A DNA stretch of 64,000 nt, from NCBI GenBank assembly GCA_947499735.1, contig CANMPP010000005.1, positions 1 through 64,000 on the forward strand, given 5' to 3'. Below the pieces are notes generated by a model. It saw only the letters and a program-made list of their open reading frames with translations. It ran no database searches and had not been told where the DNA came from. Source of the DNA: an uncultured Pelagimonas sp. Lineage in GTDB: Bacteria > Pseudomonadota > Alphaproteobacteria > Rhodobacterales > Rhodobacteraceae. A program made the translations under genes and the position numbers. Below are positions 41,850-50,660 of the stretch, in pieces (within the stretch, counting starts at the first letter, position 1; each line of letters opens with the position of its first letter).

Positions 41850-42272
41850 TTACGCATCAGGATCAATTTTACCACGCATCGCTTTCACTTCACCGCGCTG
41901 TTTTTTCGCGGCGATGCGGCGCTTGATGGACCCTTTTGTTGGTTTGGTAGCGATACGCCTCTTTGGCTTAACCAATGCTTTGCGGATCAACTCGGCCAGA
42001 CGATCCCGCGCGATATCGCGATTGCGGGCCTGAGACCGGGTTTCATCCACCTGCAAAACCAATGTCCCCTCTTGGGTCCATCGCCGCCCGGCCAATTTGC
42101 GCAAACGGGTTTTCACCGCTGGGGTCAAATGCGGTGAACGTTCAGCTTCAAACCTAAGCTCCACCGCAGTCGACACCTTATTCACATTCTGACCACCCGG
42201 CCCAGAGGCGCGCACGAATTGTTCAGTGATCTCCCAATCCGCAAGGCTAATATCATCGGTAATACGCAACAT
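41850..42272 (-). CDS. arfB: Alternative ribosome-rescue factor B (peptidyl-tRNA hydrolase)
   Basis: A 140-residue class I release factor-like protein. The GGQ motif lies in RASGPGGQNVNKV, and the basic C-terminal tail (KPKRRIATKPTKGSIKRRIAAKKQRGEVK) matches the ArfB tail that enters the empty mRNA channel of stalled ribosomes. It hydrolyses peptidyl-tRNA on ribosomes without a stop codon. Lacking the stop-codon-recognition domains, it is not PrfA or PrfB. Only 33 bases separate its start from the U-tract of an upstream terminator, so read-through may matter for its expression. Its ribosome binding site is weak. Confidence 0.92.
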   Translation of the reverse strand: MLRITDDISLADWEITEQFVRASGPGGQNVNKVSTAVELRFEAERSPHLTPAVKTRLRKLAGRRWTQEGTLVLQVDETRSQARNRDIARDRLAELIRKALVKPKRRIATKPTKGSIKRRIAAKKQRGEVKAMRGKIDPDA

Positions 42273-42304
42273 AGTCAGGCCTATAACGCAAATGATCTGG
42301 ATTC

Positions 42305-42337
42305 AAAAACCAAAAGGGCCGCCCAGTGGGCGACCCT
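42305..42337 (-). terminator. Strong rho-independent terminator before arfB
   Basis: Read on the minus strand: a 10-bp stem AGGGTCGCCC / GGGCGGCCCT (one G-T pair), a 3-base loop and then TTTTGGTTTTTG. It ends the unit containing the 24-codon ORF and lies immediately upstream of arfB on the same strand. Confidence 0.85.
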
Positions 42338-42392
42338 TCGAGACAGTTTGGGAGGCGGTGCCGGTTAGGGCCTTGCGCCAATTTGGTGACAT

Positions 42393-42467
42393 TCAAACGC
42401 GGGGCTGCCCGCAAGATCCTTTCACACAAACTGTTCCTACACCTTTCTCCAATACCTCTCTTGACAC
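42393..42467 (-). CDS. Small ORF of 24 codons, unknown function
   Basis: GTG-initiated ORF encoding MSREVLEKGVGTVCVKGS followed by CGQPRV. A near-perfect Shine-Dalgarno, GGAGGTGATCC at 42469-42479, places GGAGGT exactly 6 bases before the GTG; this is the best ribosome binding site I found in the window. It lies between the VUT transporter gene and a strong terminator, in front of arfB, all on the minus strand. Two cysteines are five residues apart. I do not recognise the family. It could be a leader peptide for attenuation, or an independent small protein. Confidence 0.6.
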   Translation of the reverse strand: MSREVLEKGVGTVCVKGSCGQPRV

Positions 42468-42546
42468 TGGATCACCTCCTTTCAGCTGTTAAAAAACGCA
42501 GCTTCAGGTTGGCACGGAAACAAATTATCACCAAACGATTTTTAGT

Positions 42547-43197
42547 TTAAATTGCCTCACTTTTTGGCAATGCTTTCGAAACAATCATTCGGAACGGCAC
42601 AAGCGCGATCATTGCAAGCGAGAACTTTACGCACCAATCTGCAACGGCCAGGCTGACCCAAAGCGGCACCAAGCCCCCAAATGTCAGGAATGGCACAGCG
42701 TCCCAAGCCCATGAGATTTGGGCATCTGCGCTTGGACCAAAGATTGTGATGCTGGCCGCGAATGCGATTGAGAAGAACAATGTGGTGTCCAACGCCGATC
42801 CGACGAAAGACGACACCAATGGCGCGCGCCACCACGTGCCTTCGCGAAGACGGTCGAAAATCAGAACATCGCTCATCTGCGCGATCAGGAATGCAATACC
42901 GGAACCCACTGCAACACGCAGAGGCACAGCTGCATATTCATAACCATCGCCTTGCAGCATGATTTGCGATCCGATCAGGGAACACACAACGCCCACAATA
43001 AAGCCGATGAACACCACACGACGTGCTGGACCTGCGCCGTAAACGCGGTTCATCACATCTGTCACGAGGAATGCGAATGGATAGGTAAACGTACCCCAGG
43101 TCAAAAGCCCATCAAAGAGCAGGAATTGAACAAGGATGTTAGAAGCGACAACAATGGCCGCCATGGCAAGAATGCCAGGAAGATAGGTTTGTTTCAT
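42547..43197 (-). CDS. VUT family queuosine precursor transporter (YhhQ-like)
   Basis: A membrane protein of about 216 residues with six or seven helices; GTFTYPFAFLVTDVMNRVYG and AFLIAQMSDVLIFDRLR match the VUT family, which imports queuosine precursors (preQ0/preQ1) for tRNA modification. The open frame extends 45 codons upstream, but the ATG at 43197 matches family length and the upstream part would run through a stable hairpin. That hairpin (43216-43270) lies entirely in the 5' leader. Confidence 0.88.
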   Translation of the reverse strand: MKQTYLPGILAMAAIVVASNILVQFLLFDGLLTWGTFTYPFAFLVTDVMNRVYGAGPARRVVFIGFIVGVVCSLIGSQIMLQGDGYEYAAVPLRVAVGSGIAFLIAQMSDVLIFDRLREGTWWRAPLVSSFVGSALDTTLFFSIAFAASITIFGPSADAQISWAWDAVPFLTFGGLVPLWVSLAVADWCVKFSLAMIALVPFRMIVSKALPKSEAI

Positions 43198-43215
43198 GTA
43201 TGAACCCGTTTTATC

Positions 43216-43270
43216 AAGGTAGCGGAGACTTGGCCCACCCGATTGGCGGACGCGGCTCTCTAGCGACCTT
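43216..43270 (-). promoter_or_regulatory. Structured leader RNA of the VUT transporter gene
   Basis: On the minus strand three stacked helices can form: AAGGT with ACCTT, GAGA with TCTC, and CCGCC with GGTGG closing the loop AATCG. They are separated by internal loops of 4-7 bases. The element fills the gap between the upstream stop codon and the transporter start. There is no U-tract, so it is not a simple terminator. A metabolite-sensing leader is possible; it does not look like the compact preQ1-I riboswitch. Confidence 0.45.
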
Positions 43271-43276
43271 ATTTTG

Positions 43277-44143
43277 TTAGGGCAAGCGGTATTCGACCCA
43301 TTCGGTCGGAAAGTGATCCGAATAATTGTCATCAGACAGCATGGTCAGCCGGATATGACCCGTATCATCGCGCCAAACACTAAGGCCTTCAAGATTCCCA
43401 TAGCTGCCAAACGGTGTGACTAAAATGGTTTCCGCATTGTGGAACGCATCAGCATCCAGTGTAAATCGCCGAATCCGCGTGCGATAGGCGAGCCCAACAA
43501 ATTGACGCTCAAGAAGGTAGAATTTTCCATCTGGCCCAAAATCTGCGCCGACCGGTAAAAACCCACTATCCCGTGTGATTGTGCCAAATTGGGTCCAATT
43601 TTTATCGTCAAATCGCCAAACTGGGAATTCTTTTGCATGAAAAGAGGTGCTTTCGGGCAAAGTGTAAATTCGGCCCTGCGCATCAATCGCCAGACTTTCC
43701 AAACCACCATTTTCGCTAAAATCATCGAATGTGGCCTCTTGTGGTAGGATCGTCGCGCCTCCCAAAATGCCCAGTCGGGCAACACTATTGAGACCCTCAA
43801 TTGAGACGATAACGGTTCCATCTGCAGCTTGCGCCAGACCTTCGCTATCCAATCGTTTTCCATCATGACGCACAAGATCTTGCCAAGACTGTATCACCAC
43901 ATCTGTGATCCTGCCCTGATCTCTTTGCAATTCACCATGAACCAAATGGCCCCAATCGCTCAGCGCAACAAACTGTTCACCCGGACCAGACATTTCCACA
44001 CCAGAGAACCCACCGAACCTTTTGTCATCATGTTCCCACGTATAGGCCCCAACAAACACCGCTGTATTCATCTGCGTTTGTCCATTTGCGCATGCACCAC
44101 ACATGGTCAAAAAACCAACCATCACAAGAAAACCGAACCGCAT
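43277..44143 (-). CDS. Esterase-like activity of phytase family protein
   Basis: About 288 residues, all one phytase-like propeller domain after a lipoprotein- or Sec-type leader (MRFGFLVMVGFLTMCGACANG). Typical parts are FGGFSGVEM, FVALSDWGHLV, RLDSEGLAQAADGTVIVSIE and NLEGLSVWRDD. ATG 44143 is preferred over an upstream extension that spoils the leader. Distantly related to the C-terminal half of the larger protein at 35565; no Pho box is visible here. The VUT transporter follows 80 bases downstream. Confidence 0.82.
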   Translation of the reverse strand: MRFGFLVMVGFLTMCGACANGQTQMNTAVFVGAYTWEHDDKRFGGFSGVEMSGPGEQFVALSDWGHLVHGELQRDQGRITDVVIQSWQDLVRHDGKRLDSEGLAQAADGTVIVSIEGLNSVARLGILGGATILPQEATFDDFSENGGLESLAIDAQGRIYTLPESTSFHAKEFPVWRFDDKNWTQFGTITRDSGFLPVGADFGPDGKFYLLERQFVGLAYRTRIRRFTLDADAFHNAETILVTPFGSYGNLEGLSVWRDDTGHIRLTMLSDDNYSDHFPTEWVEYRLP

Positions 44144-44253
44144 GTCATTTTCCACAAACAACCACCCCCACAGATCAAATGCCTGCAAAACACGGATCCA
44201 CTCAACCCTGAAAATATATCAAAATGGTCAGGTTTTATTGGCATGTGAATGGG

Positions 44254-44283
44254 AAAACACCCATGACTTTGAGGTCACGGGTG
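44254..44283 (-). terminator. Rho-independent terminator after mepA
   Basis: On the minus strand a 10-bp stem CACCCGTGAC / GTCATGGGTG (one G-T pair), a 6-base loop and TTTT. It starts about 40 bases after the mepA stop codon. Confidence 0.8.
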
Positions 44284-44322
44284 CGTTCTTCAATCGAAAG
44301 CCTCTTCGCTTTTATCCAAGAC

Positions 44323-45243
44323 TCAATTAGATGCCAAAACCGAACCACATTGCGCAGGCAGATCTGCCAAGACCAATTCACGACGTGGCGCTGGTGCAGG
44401 GGCATTAGGGTCGCGCGGTTGTGGGGGCGGAGGGTTCAAAATGTTGTTCACCCATTGCTGCGCCTCGGCACACCCATCTCCAGCAGGGGGTGGGTTTTGA
44501 TCTACACAACCGCTGGCTCCACGCGGGCAATTCAGACGCACATGGAAATGGTAATGGTGCCCCCACCAAGGACGCACTTTGCGCAACCAAGACCGGTCAC
44601 CGGTTTCCTCATTACACATTTTCACCTTAGCGCCGGGGAAAATAAAGATACGTGCAACGCGAGGGTCTTTGGCCGCGGCTTTCACCACGTTTTTGTGGGC
44701 TTCGGTCCATTTCTCGTTCACATAAGCACCTTGATTGCGCCACATCGAAACAGAAGAAATATTTTCACGATCCGTGTTCGATAAGTTCAGCGCATCCGCA
44801 CGGCGCAACCAAATATCAGCATCCAACCCAATTTGATGAGACCGGTGACCGGTCAACATGGGCCCACCACGGGGTTGACTGAGATCGCCAACGTAAATCC
44901 CGCTCCAACCCGGTTGTTTGGCCGCCTCTTGGCTAAGGTCTTTTACGAAATCGATCAGTTCTGGCTGCCCCCAATTGCGGTTCCGTGACAGGCGCATAGC
45001 CTGCCAGGTTGGTCCACTTTCAGGTAACTGTACCCCGCCGGCCATACATCCTTTCGCATAACTACCAAAAGGTTCAGCCGCTTGCGCAGACGCTGTGCGC
45101 TTGGCACCAAACAGTTGCTTTGCTTCTTGTGTCGAAATGACCGCAGGAACCGTTTGCGCCTGCGCTTTTGGCGCGGCGCTTTCTTCTGCATTACACCCGA
45201 TCAGGGTAACGCATAGCCCAACAAAAATGGCTGCTCGTAACAT
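44323..45243 (-). CDS. mepA: Penicillin-insensitive murein endopeptidase
   Basis: A 306-residue LAS-type zinc peptidase that cuts cross-links in peptidoglycan. A lipoprotein-type leader ends in LIGC. The metal site is visible in GHRSHQIGLDADIW (His and Asp) and in WGHHYHFHVRL; other family markers are SQPRGGPML-like and PGAKVKMC. A proline-rich tail follows (NPPPPQPRDPNAPAPAPRR). The start overlaps the upstream transporter stop by one base (TAATG). Confidence 0.93.
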   Translation of the reverse strand: MLRAAIFVGLCVTLIGCNAEESAAPKAQAQTVPAVISTQEAKQLFGAKRTASAQAAEPFGSYAKGCMAGGVQLPESGPTWQAMRLSRNRNWGQPELIDFVKDLSQEAAKQPGWSGIYVGDLSQPRGGPMLTGHRSHQIGLDADIWLRRADALNLSNTDRENISSVSMWRNQGAYVNEKWTEAHKNVVKAAAKDPRVARIFIFPGAKVKMCNEETGDRSWLRKVRPWWGHHYHFHVRLNCPRGASGCVDQNPPPAGDGCAEAQQWVNNILNPPPPQPRDPNAPAPAPRRELVLADLPAQCGSVLASN

Positions 45244-46613
45244 TAAACACGATCTCCCTCAGGGTGCACGTATTTCATAAAGTACAACCCAATCAGGAAC
45301 AGAGCAATAACAGGAAGCAGTCCCAACTGCACATTTCCAGTTATTGTTGTGCCCAACCACACCAGCATCGGTGCCAAAAACGCCGTAGCGCGGCCGGTCA
45401 AGGCGAATAAGCCAAAGCTCTCCCCAGCGCGATCCGGGTCTGTATGACGCACCATCAAGGTACGAGAACAAGAATACAAAACGCCGCCAGCACCACCCAG
45501 CAGGGCACCGCACAAAAAGAATGTGGCGTCGGGAATAACTGACCCCGTGGCCAGTGAAATCCCCAACACCTGATCGCGCGACGTTGTTACGATCACAAGG
45601 GCCACGATAATCAGCGTCCAACAACAAGTGCGAATAACTGGTTTGGGTCCAAAACGGCGATCCGCATGCCCGCCCAAATAGGCAAAAATGGCGGCCGAAA
45701 TCGCGGCAATAATGCCAAAAATTCCGATCAGCTTGATTTCCCAACCCAGAACCAGACGCGCATAAATTCCGCCATAGCTGTACATCGCCGTCAGCGCATC
45801 ACGGTAAAACATCGAACCGATCAGAAAGTTACGACAGGACACGCTACGCCACGCAATTTTCACAGTGTCTTTCAGACGCGACAGGACTTCTGATGTGCTG
45901 GGCCTGTCTGCACGCGCAACATCATCAGATTTGTACCACACGAAAAAAGGGACCAGAAACAACAGAAACCACAGACCAATAAAGGGCCCAACAAACCGCG
46001 TACCTTGCCGCGTTTGTGCATCCAAACCAAAAGCGGGTTCCAACCCGATCAAGGTTCGCCCGGTCTCGCCTTCGGCAAAAAACAAAAGCACTATGAATAG
46101 CGATAGAACACCGCCCCAATAGCCAAAAGAAGACGCCAGCCCGCCGACATACCCAACATGTTTCTTGTCGATAAGATCGGGCAGCAATGCGTTATTCAGG
46201 TTAAATGCCGCCTCGGCTGCAATAAAACCCAACCAAAATAGTGTAAGCGTCAAAAACAGGCCAGTTCCGTCTGGCTGCAACATCCACAGCGAAGCAGCAC
46301 AGATGCTAGCGATCACGGCCAATATGCTGATCCACGGTTTCTTCCGTCCACCTGCTTCGGCAAAAGCCCCCAAAAACGGGGCAGAAAGCGCGATGAACAT
46401 ACCGCATATGCCCTGCGCCATTGACCAAAGGCTTTGTGCAGACGCGCTGGCGGCATCTGATATTTGGCCATTCGCAGCCATATACCAATCCGCCGCAACC
46501 CCGGCGAAATAGGGACCAAAGATAAACGTCAGACCAAGGGTCGCATAAGGTTGCTGGGCCCAGTCAAAAAACATCCAGCCCCAAATACGTTTGTTAAGTA
46601 GTTTTTCGGCCAT
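45243..46613 (-). CDS. UMF1/Atg22-like MFS transporter
   Basis: About 457 residues, twelve helices, of the UMF1 family of MFS permeases: WGWMFFDWAQQPYATLGLTFIFGPYF at the start (a family hallmark) and GGAGGVLYSCSRTLMVRHTDP later. ATG 46613 is preferred over an extension that lacks family similarity. Fungal and bacterial relatives are linked to amino acid export, but substrate is open. Coupled to mepA by stop-start overlap, which may hint at recycling of cell-wall products. Confidence 0.86.
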   Translation of the reverse strand: MAEKLLNKRIWGWMFFDWAQQPYATLGLTFIFGPYFAGVAADWYMAANGQISDAASASAQSLWSMAQGICGMFIALSAPFLGAFAEAGGRKKPWISILAVIASICAASLWMLQPDGTGLFLTLTLFWLGFIAAEAAFNLNNALLPDLIDKKHVGYVGGLASSFGYWGGVLSLFIVLLFFAEGETGRTLIGLEPAFGLDAQTRQGTRFVGPFIGLWFLLFLVPFFVWYKSDDVARADRPSTSEVLSRLKDTVKIAWRSVSCRNFLIGSMFYRDALTAMYSYGGIYARLVLGWEIKLIGIFGIIAAISAAIFAYLGGHADRRFGPKPVIRTCCWTLIIVALVIVTTSRDQVLGISLATGSVIPDATFFLCGALLGGAGGVLYSCSRTLMVRHTDPDRAGESFGLFALTGRATAFLAPMLVWLGTTITGNVQLGLLPVIALFLIGLYFMKYVHPEGDRV

Positions 46614-46701
46614 GTCATGATCCCTGTCTTGCCCCGCGATAGAGCGGAAAACCGGTGATTGTCGCAAGGGCAGGAATACCCTAGCCCATTCTAACGCTGC
46701 C

Positions 46702-47247
46702 CTATGTGTCTTTGATGCCCATCGGGGGCCATGGCCGCGTGGCCTCTAGCGCAATCCAATCCTGAATGAACTGAGGCAAAGCGGGTGACTGATCCGGGAA
46801 TCCCAATAGCGCAGCAACCTTTTCAGGCGCAACAATGCCTGATTTGGATGTGAACGCGGAACGGATCACAACATGGCTGGCGCATTCACCGTTCTTTTTC
46901 CACATGCTTTGTTCGATATAGAAAAACTTGTCGTCCCAACCAACGCCACGCGATCGCATTGTGAATTTTTCAAACGGCAGAATGCGACGGCGATATCGAA
47001 TAGTAGACCCCGCGACGGTCAAACCCCATTCGTTTTCTTTCAGCACCGAAACCAAACCGCTACGTGCACCCAATGGAATACGCCCCAGATCGTACAGCGT
47101 CAGCGTACGCCCATTGTTCAATTCCATCCAAGGATCAATATCCCATGGCCAGCAGCGATGGGTACTGACATGGTCTTGGCCCAATTCGAGATCAGGCAAA
47201 CACCTGGCCTGCCAGCTTTTAAATGCCATGCGTATTAAGGGATACAT
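46702..47247 (-). CDS. Acyl-CoA thioesterase-like (hotdog fold) protein
   Basis: A 181-residue protein with a single hotdog-type domain: WPWDIDPWMELNNGRTLTLYDLGR contains the N-terminal active-site region with Asp/Asn, and a long strand region follows (TIRYRRRILPFEKFTMRSR). It resembles the THEM6/4HBT-like group. It could cleave acyl-CoA or aryl-CoA thioesters; substrate unknown. It is divergent from the yggT gene over about 150 bases. Confidence 0.8.
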   Translation of the reverse strand: MYPLIRMAFKSWQARCLPDLELGQDHVSTHRCWPWDIDPWMELNNGRTLTLYDLGRIPLGARSGLVSVLKENEWGLTVAGSTIRYRRRILPFEKFTMRSRGVGWDDKFFYIEQSMWKKNGECASHVVIRSAFTSKSGIVAPEKVAALLGFPDQSPALPQFIQDWIALEATRPWPPMGIKDT

Positions 47248-47394
47248 CTGCAGCCTCCGACCAGCGCCATTTCCTATGCGTTAATTCATTCATGCGAAAG
47301 ATCAATACAAACGCGGCGGAACACTTGCCCTTTCGGTAATCTCTGCTTACCTGTTGTCAAAATTGATCGCCAGAAAACTGCCAAGAGGCCACGA

Positions 47395-47673
47395 ATGGAC
47401 GCACTGTTCAATATTCTCATGATGCTGCTGAATGTGGCCAAATATTTCATTTTCGCACATGTCATCATGAGCTGGTTGATCCAGTTTCAGGTTTTGAATC
47501 TGCGCCAACAGTTTGTTGCGCAAATTTGGTATGGCCTGAATAATCTGTTGGATCCGGTCTATTCGCGTATTCGGCGCATGCTGCCGCATGTGGGTGGTAT
47601 TGACCTTGCGCCATTGGTCGCTTTGCTGGGTATCATCGCGGCTCAATATATCTTGGTAGATATCTTCCGCTAA
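47395..47673 (+). CDS. YggT family membrane protein
   Basis: A 92-residue protein with two hydrophobic helices and the YggT pattern: FAHVIMSWLIQF, LDPVYSRIRRMLPHVGGIDLAPLVALLGI. YggT proteins are conserved in bacteria and plastids and are linked to membrane or division organisation, with no defined activity. It precedes recQ by 120 bases on the same strand. Confidence 0.9.
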   Translation: MDALFNILMMLLNVAKYFIFAHVIMSWLIQFQVLNLRQQFVAQIWYGLNNLLDPVYSRIRRMLPHVGGIDLAPLVALLGIIAAQYILVDIFR

Positions 47674-47793
47674 TCTGCACCAACGAAGAGAACGATCCAG
47701 TTCCAGCTTGATACCGCAATCTATTGTGTGTGACATTGGCGATAGAGCTATATATCGCAAAACCAGAACAATGACACGCGGCGCGGACAGGCA

Positions 47794-49851
47794 ATGCCAA
47801 AAGATATAACAGGTGCAAACACGCTGTTGCGTGATATTTTCGGTTTCGACACGTTTCGCCCGGGACAGGAAGATATTGTCACCGCTGTATCTGCAGGCCG
47901 AAATGTGCTGGCCATAATGCCGACAGGTGGCGGAAAGTCTCTTTGTTATCAATTACCTGCCTTGATGTTAGACGGTTTGACCGTGGTCATATCTCCGTTG
48001 ATTGCCCTAATGCGCGATCAGGTCAGAGGGTTGCGCGAAGCAGGTGTCGCAGCGGGTGCACTGACATCAGGCAATAGCGAAGCGGAAAACGACGCGGTTT
48101 GGCAGGACCTAACCGCGGGTCGTTTGAAATTGCTCTATCTTGCACCTGAACGTCTGGCGCTAACCGGCACGCAAAACATGCTATCCCAAGCTGGCGTGCG
48201 TTTAATCGCCGTCGACGAGGCCCATTGCGTCAGCCAGTGGGGGCATGATTTTCGCCCAGACTACTTGCGTATTGGGGATTTGCGACGCGCCTTAGACGTG
48301 CCATTGGCCGCGTTTACCGCGACCGCAGATACAGAAACACAGGCGGAAATCGTCACACGCCTCTTTGAGGGGCAAGACCCGCAGATTTTCCTGCGTGGTT
48401 TCGATCGCCCGAATATTCATTTCAGTTTTCAAGGCAAAGACAAACCGCGCGCCCAGATCCTATCCTATGCGGCCGCACGCAAAGGCCAATCCGGCATCGT
48501 GTATTGCGCCACGCGAGCAAAAACCGAAGGTATTTCAAAAGCGCTATGCGACGATGGTCACAGCGCATGTTTCTATCACGGCGGCATGGAGGCCGACGCA
48601 AGACGTGCGGTCGAAGAACGTTTTGCGACGGAAGACGGGTTGATTGTGGTTGCGACCGTGGCCTTCGGAATGGGCGTTGATAAGCCCGACATCCGCTGGG
48701 TTGCACATGCGGATTTACCCAAAAGCATAGAAGCTTATTATCAAGAGGTTGGGCGCGCCGGCCGTGATGGCGCCCCCGCCGAAGCCATGACACTGTATGG
48801 CAGCGAAGATATCCGTTTGCGCCGCACCCAAATTGATGAAGGCCTTGCACCAAATGATCGCAAACAAGCAGATCACGGGCGTTTGAATGCGTTACTGGGC
48901 CTGTCAGAGGCGCTTGGATGCCGCCGGCAGGTCTTGCTTGGGTATTTTGGCGAAGAATCTGCACCTTGCGGGAATTGCGATCTTTGCAAAACACCGCCAG
49001 ACATTTTTGACGGGACGGAAGCCGTTCGCAAGGCTCTTTCCGCAGTATTGCGCACAGGCGAACATTTCGGAATGGGACATTTGATTGATGTGCTACGCGG
49101 TCAAATGACGGAAAAGGTCGCCCAGCGCAGCCATGACACATTACCCACATTCGGGGTTGGGCAAGACATGAGCAAAGCGCAATGGCAGGCCGTGTTTCGT
49201 CAAATGATGGGTCGCGATTTGTTGCGACCAAATGCTGAACGACATGGGGCATTGACGATGACCGATGCCGCCCTGCCCTTGTTGCGCGGCCAGGACACAA
49301 TCCAATTGCGCCGCGATGTCATCCAAAAAGCCGAACGTCGCCCCGCAATCCGCATGTTGGTATCCGAAGAAGATGCACCTCTTTTGTCTGCCCTTAAGGC
49401 CAAGCGCCGTGGCTTGGCAGAAGCGCAATCCGTGCCAGCCTATGTGATTTTTCCAGACAAAACCTTGATTGAAATGGCCCAGACACGCCCCGATACGCTG
49501 GACGGTATGGCCCAGATCAGTGGTGTGGGTGCGAAAAAGTTAGAGCGCTATGGCAATGCGTTTTTAGAAGTCATCACTGGTGAAACAGAAACGCTACATC
49601 CGTCGCGACGCAAATTGGCTGGGCGCGATGCTGGTGCGGTGTATGATGCGCTGCTGCAGGAACAATTGCGCTTATCGCGCGGGACATGCGGCACAGAAAA
49701 ACCACTATCCTGTTCGCAGGCGACATTGGCCAAAATCGCGCAAATGCGACCAAATTGCCTAGATGCTTTGGAGCGTGTTCCAGGTATGGGTACAGCGCGC
49801 GCGGAACGGTTCGGCGCTGCTTTTCTGGATATTCTGTCTGAAGCATCTTAG
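47794..49851 (+). CDS. recQ: ATP-dependent DNA helicase RecQ
   Basis: Superfamily II 3'-5' helicase of 685 residues. Motif 0 FRPGQEDIV, Walker A MPTGGGKSLCYQ, DEAH box VDEAHCVSQWGHDFRP, motif VI QEVGRAGRDG, then the zinc-binding cysteines (CRRQ...CGNCDLC), the RQC winged helix and an HRDC domain (SVPAYVIFPDKTLIEMA). A second, weaker HRDC-like copy closes the protein (CSQATLAKIAQMRPNCLDAL). It processes forks and recombination intermediates. Confidence 0.96.
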   Translation: MPKDITGANTLLRDIFGFDTFRPGQEDIVTAVSAGRNVLAIMPTGGGKSLCYQLPALMLDGLTVVISPLIALMRDQVRGLREAGVAAGALTSGNSEAENDAVWQDLTAGRLKLLYLAPERLALTGTQNMLSQAGVRLIAVDEAHCVSQWGHDFRPDYLRIGDLRRALDVPLAAFTATADTETQAEIVTRLFEGQDPQIFLRGFDRPNIHFSFQGKDKPRAQILSYAAARKGQSGIVYCATRAKTEGISKALCDDGHSACFYHGGMEADARRAVEERFATEDGLIVVATVAFGMGVDKPDIRWVAHADLPKSIEAYYQEVGRAGRDGAPAEAMTLYGSEDIRLRRTQIDEGLAPNDRKQADHGRLNALLGLSEALGCRRQVLLGYFGEESAPCGNCDLCKTPPDIFDGTEAVRKALSAVLRTGEHFGMGHLIDVLRGQMTEKVAQRSHDTLPTFGVGQDMSKAQWQAVFRQMMGRDLLRPNAERHGALTMTDAALPLLRGQDTIQLRRDVIQKAERRPAIRMLVSEEDAPLLSALKAKRRGLAEAQSVPAYVIFPDKTLIEMAQTRPDTLDGMAQISGVGAKKLERYGNAFLEVITGETETLHPSRRKLAGRDAGAVYDALLQEQLRLSRGTCGTEKPLSCSQATLAKIAQMRPNCLDALERVPGMGTARAERFGAAFLDILSEAS

Positions 49852-49884
49852 AACCAACACCACCACATCGGAAAGGGCCATTCA

Positions 49885-50658
49885 ATGCTGATCGTTATTT
49901 CACCTGCCAAACGGCTTGATTGGGAAGAGCGTCAAATCGAAATGACCTCCCCTGACATGATCGATGATGCCAACCGTCTGGCAAAGACGGCGCGCAATCT
50001 CACATTGACCCAACTAAAAGGGCTGATGGATCTATCCGATGATCTGGCACGCCTAAACAGAGACCGCTACCGCGCGTATCAAAACACACCAGAACAGGAT
50101 AATGTGCGACCTGCTGCGTTTGCCTTTGCCGGAGACACCTATACCGGATTGGAAGCCCCCAGTTTATCCAACGAAGAACTGGACTGGGCGCAAGATCATT
50201 TGCGTATCCTATCAGGCCTTTATGGGCTTTTACGCCCCCTAGACGGCATTCAACCTTATCGTCTGGAAATGGGATCGCGCCTGAAAACCAGACGCGGCAC
50301 ATCGCTTTATGATTATTGGCGCGATCAGTTGTCTAAGGCCCTATTGGCGCAAGCCAACTCGTTAAACACCGATGTTTTGGTCAATTGCGCCAGCCAAGAA
50401 TATTTCGGCGCAGTCCCACCAAAGCCCTTAAAATTGCACGTGATCACACCACAATTCATGGAAGAAAAACCTGCTGGGCCAAAAATCGTATCGTTTTTTG
50501 CCAAACAGGCACGCGGTGCCATGGCGCGCTTCATCATTCAACGCCGATTGACCGATCCTGACGGAATTTTGGATTTCGATTTGGGTGGATATTCCTACCG
50601 TGAAGATCTTTCAGAAGCTGATCGCCCAGTATTTACGCGCGCATCTCAGCAGGACTGA
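49885..50658 (+). CDS. yaaA: Peroxide stress protein YaaA
   Basis: A 257-residue YaaA/DUF328 protein. Conserved parts include MLIVISPAKRLDW at the start, GDTYTGLEA, LSGLYGLLRPLDGIQPYRLEMG and the C-terminal KQARGAMARFIIQ and FDLGGYSY. In E. coli YaaA lowers free iron and limits Fenton damage under hydrogen peroxide. It follows recQ by 33 bases on the same strand, so co-transcription is likely. It converges on the hybrid kinase. Confidence 0.94.
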   Translation: MLIVISPAKRLDWEERQIEMTSPDMIDDANRLAKTARNLTLTQLKGLMDLSDDLARLNRDRYRAYQNTPEQDNVRPAAFAFAGDTYTGLEAPSLSNEELDWAQDHLRILSGLYGLLRPLDGIQPYRLEMGSRLKTRRGTSLYDYWRDQLSKALLAQANSLNTDVLVNCASQEYFGAVPPKPLKLHVITPQFMEEKPAGPKIVSFFAKQARGAMARFIIQRRLTDPDGILDFDLGGYSYREDLSEADRPVFTRASQQD

Positions 50659-50660
50659 GA

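Noticed and set aside
42469-42482. Plus-strand GGATCACCTCCTTT, identical to the end of 16S rRNA
   Set aside because: No rRNA sequence precedes it. It is the complement of the extended Shine-Dalgarno of the small ORF on the minus strand.
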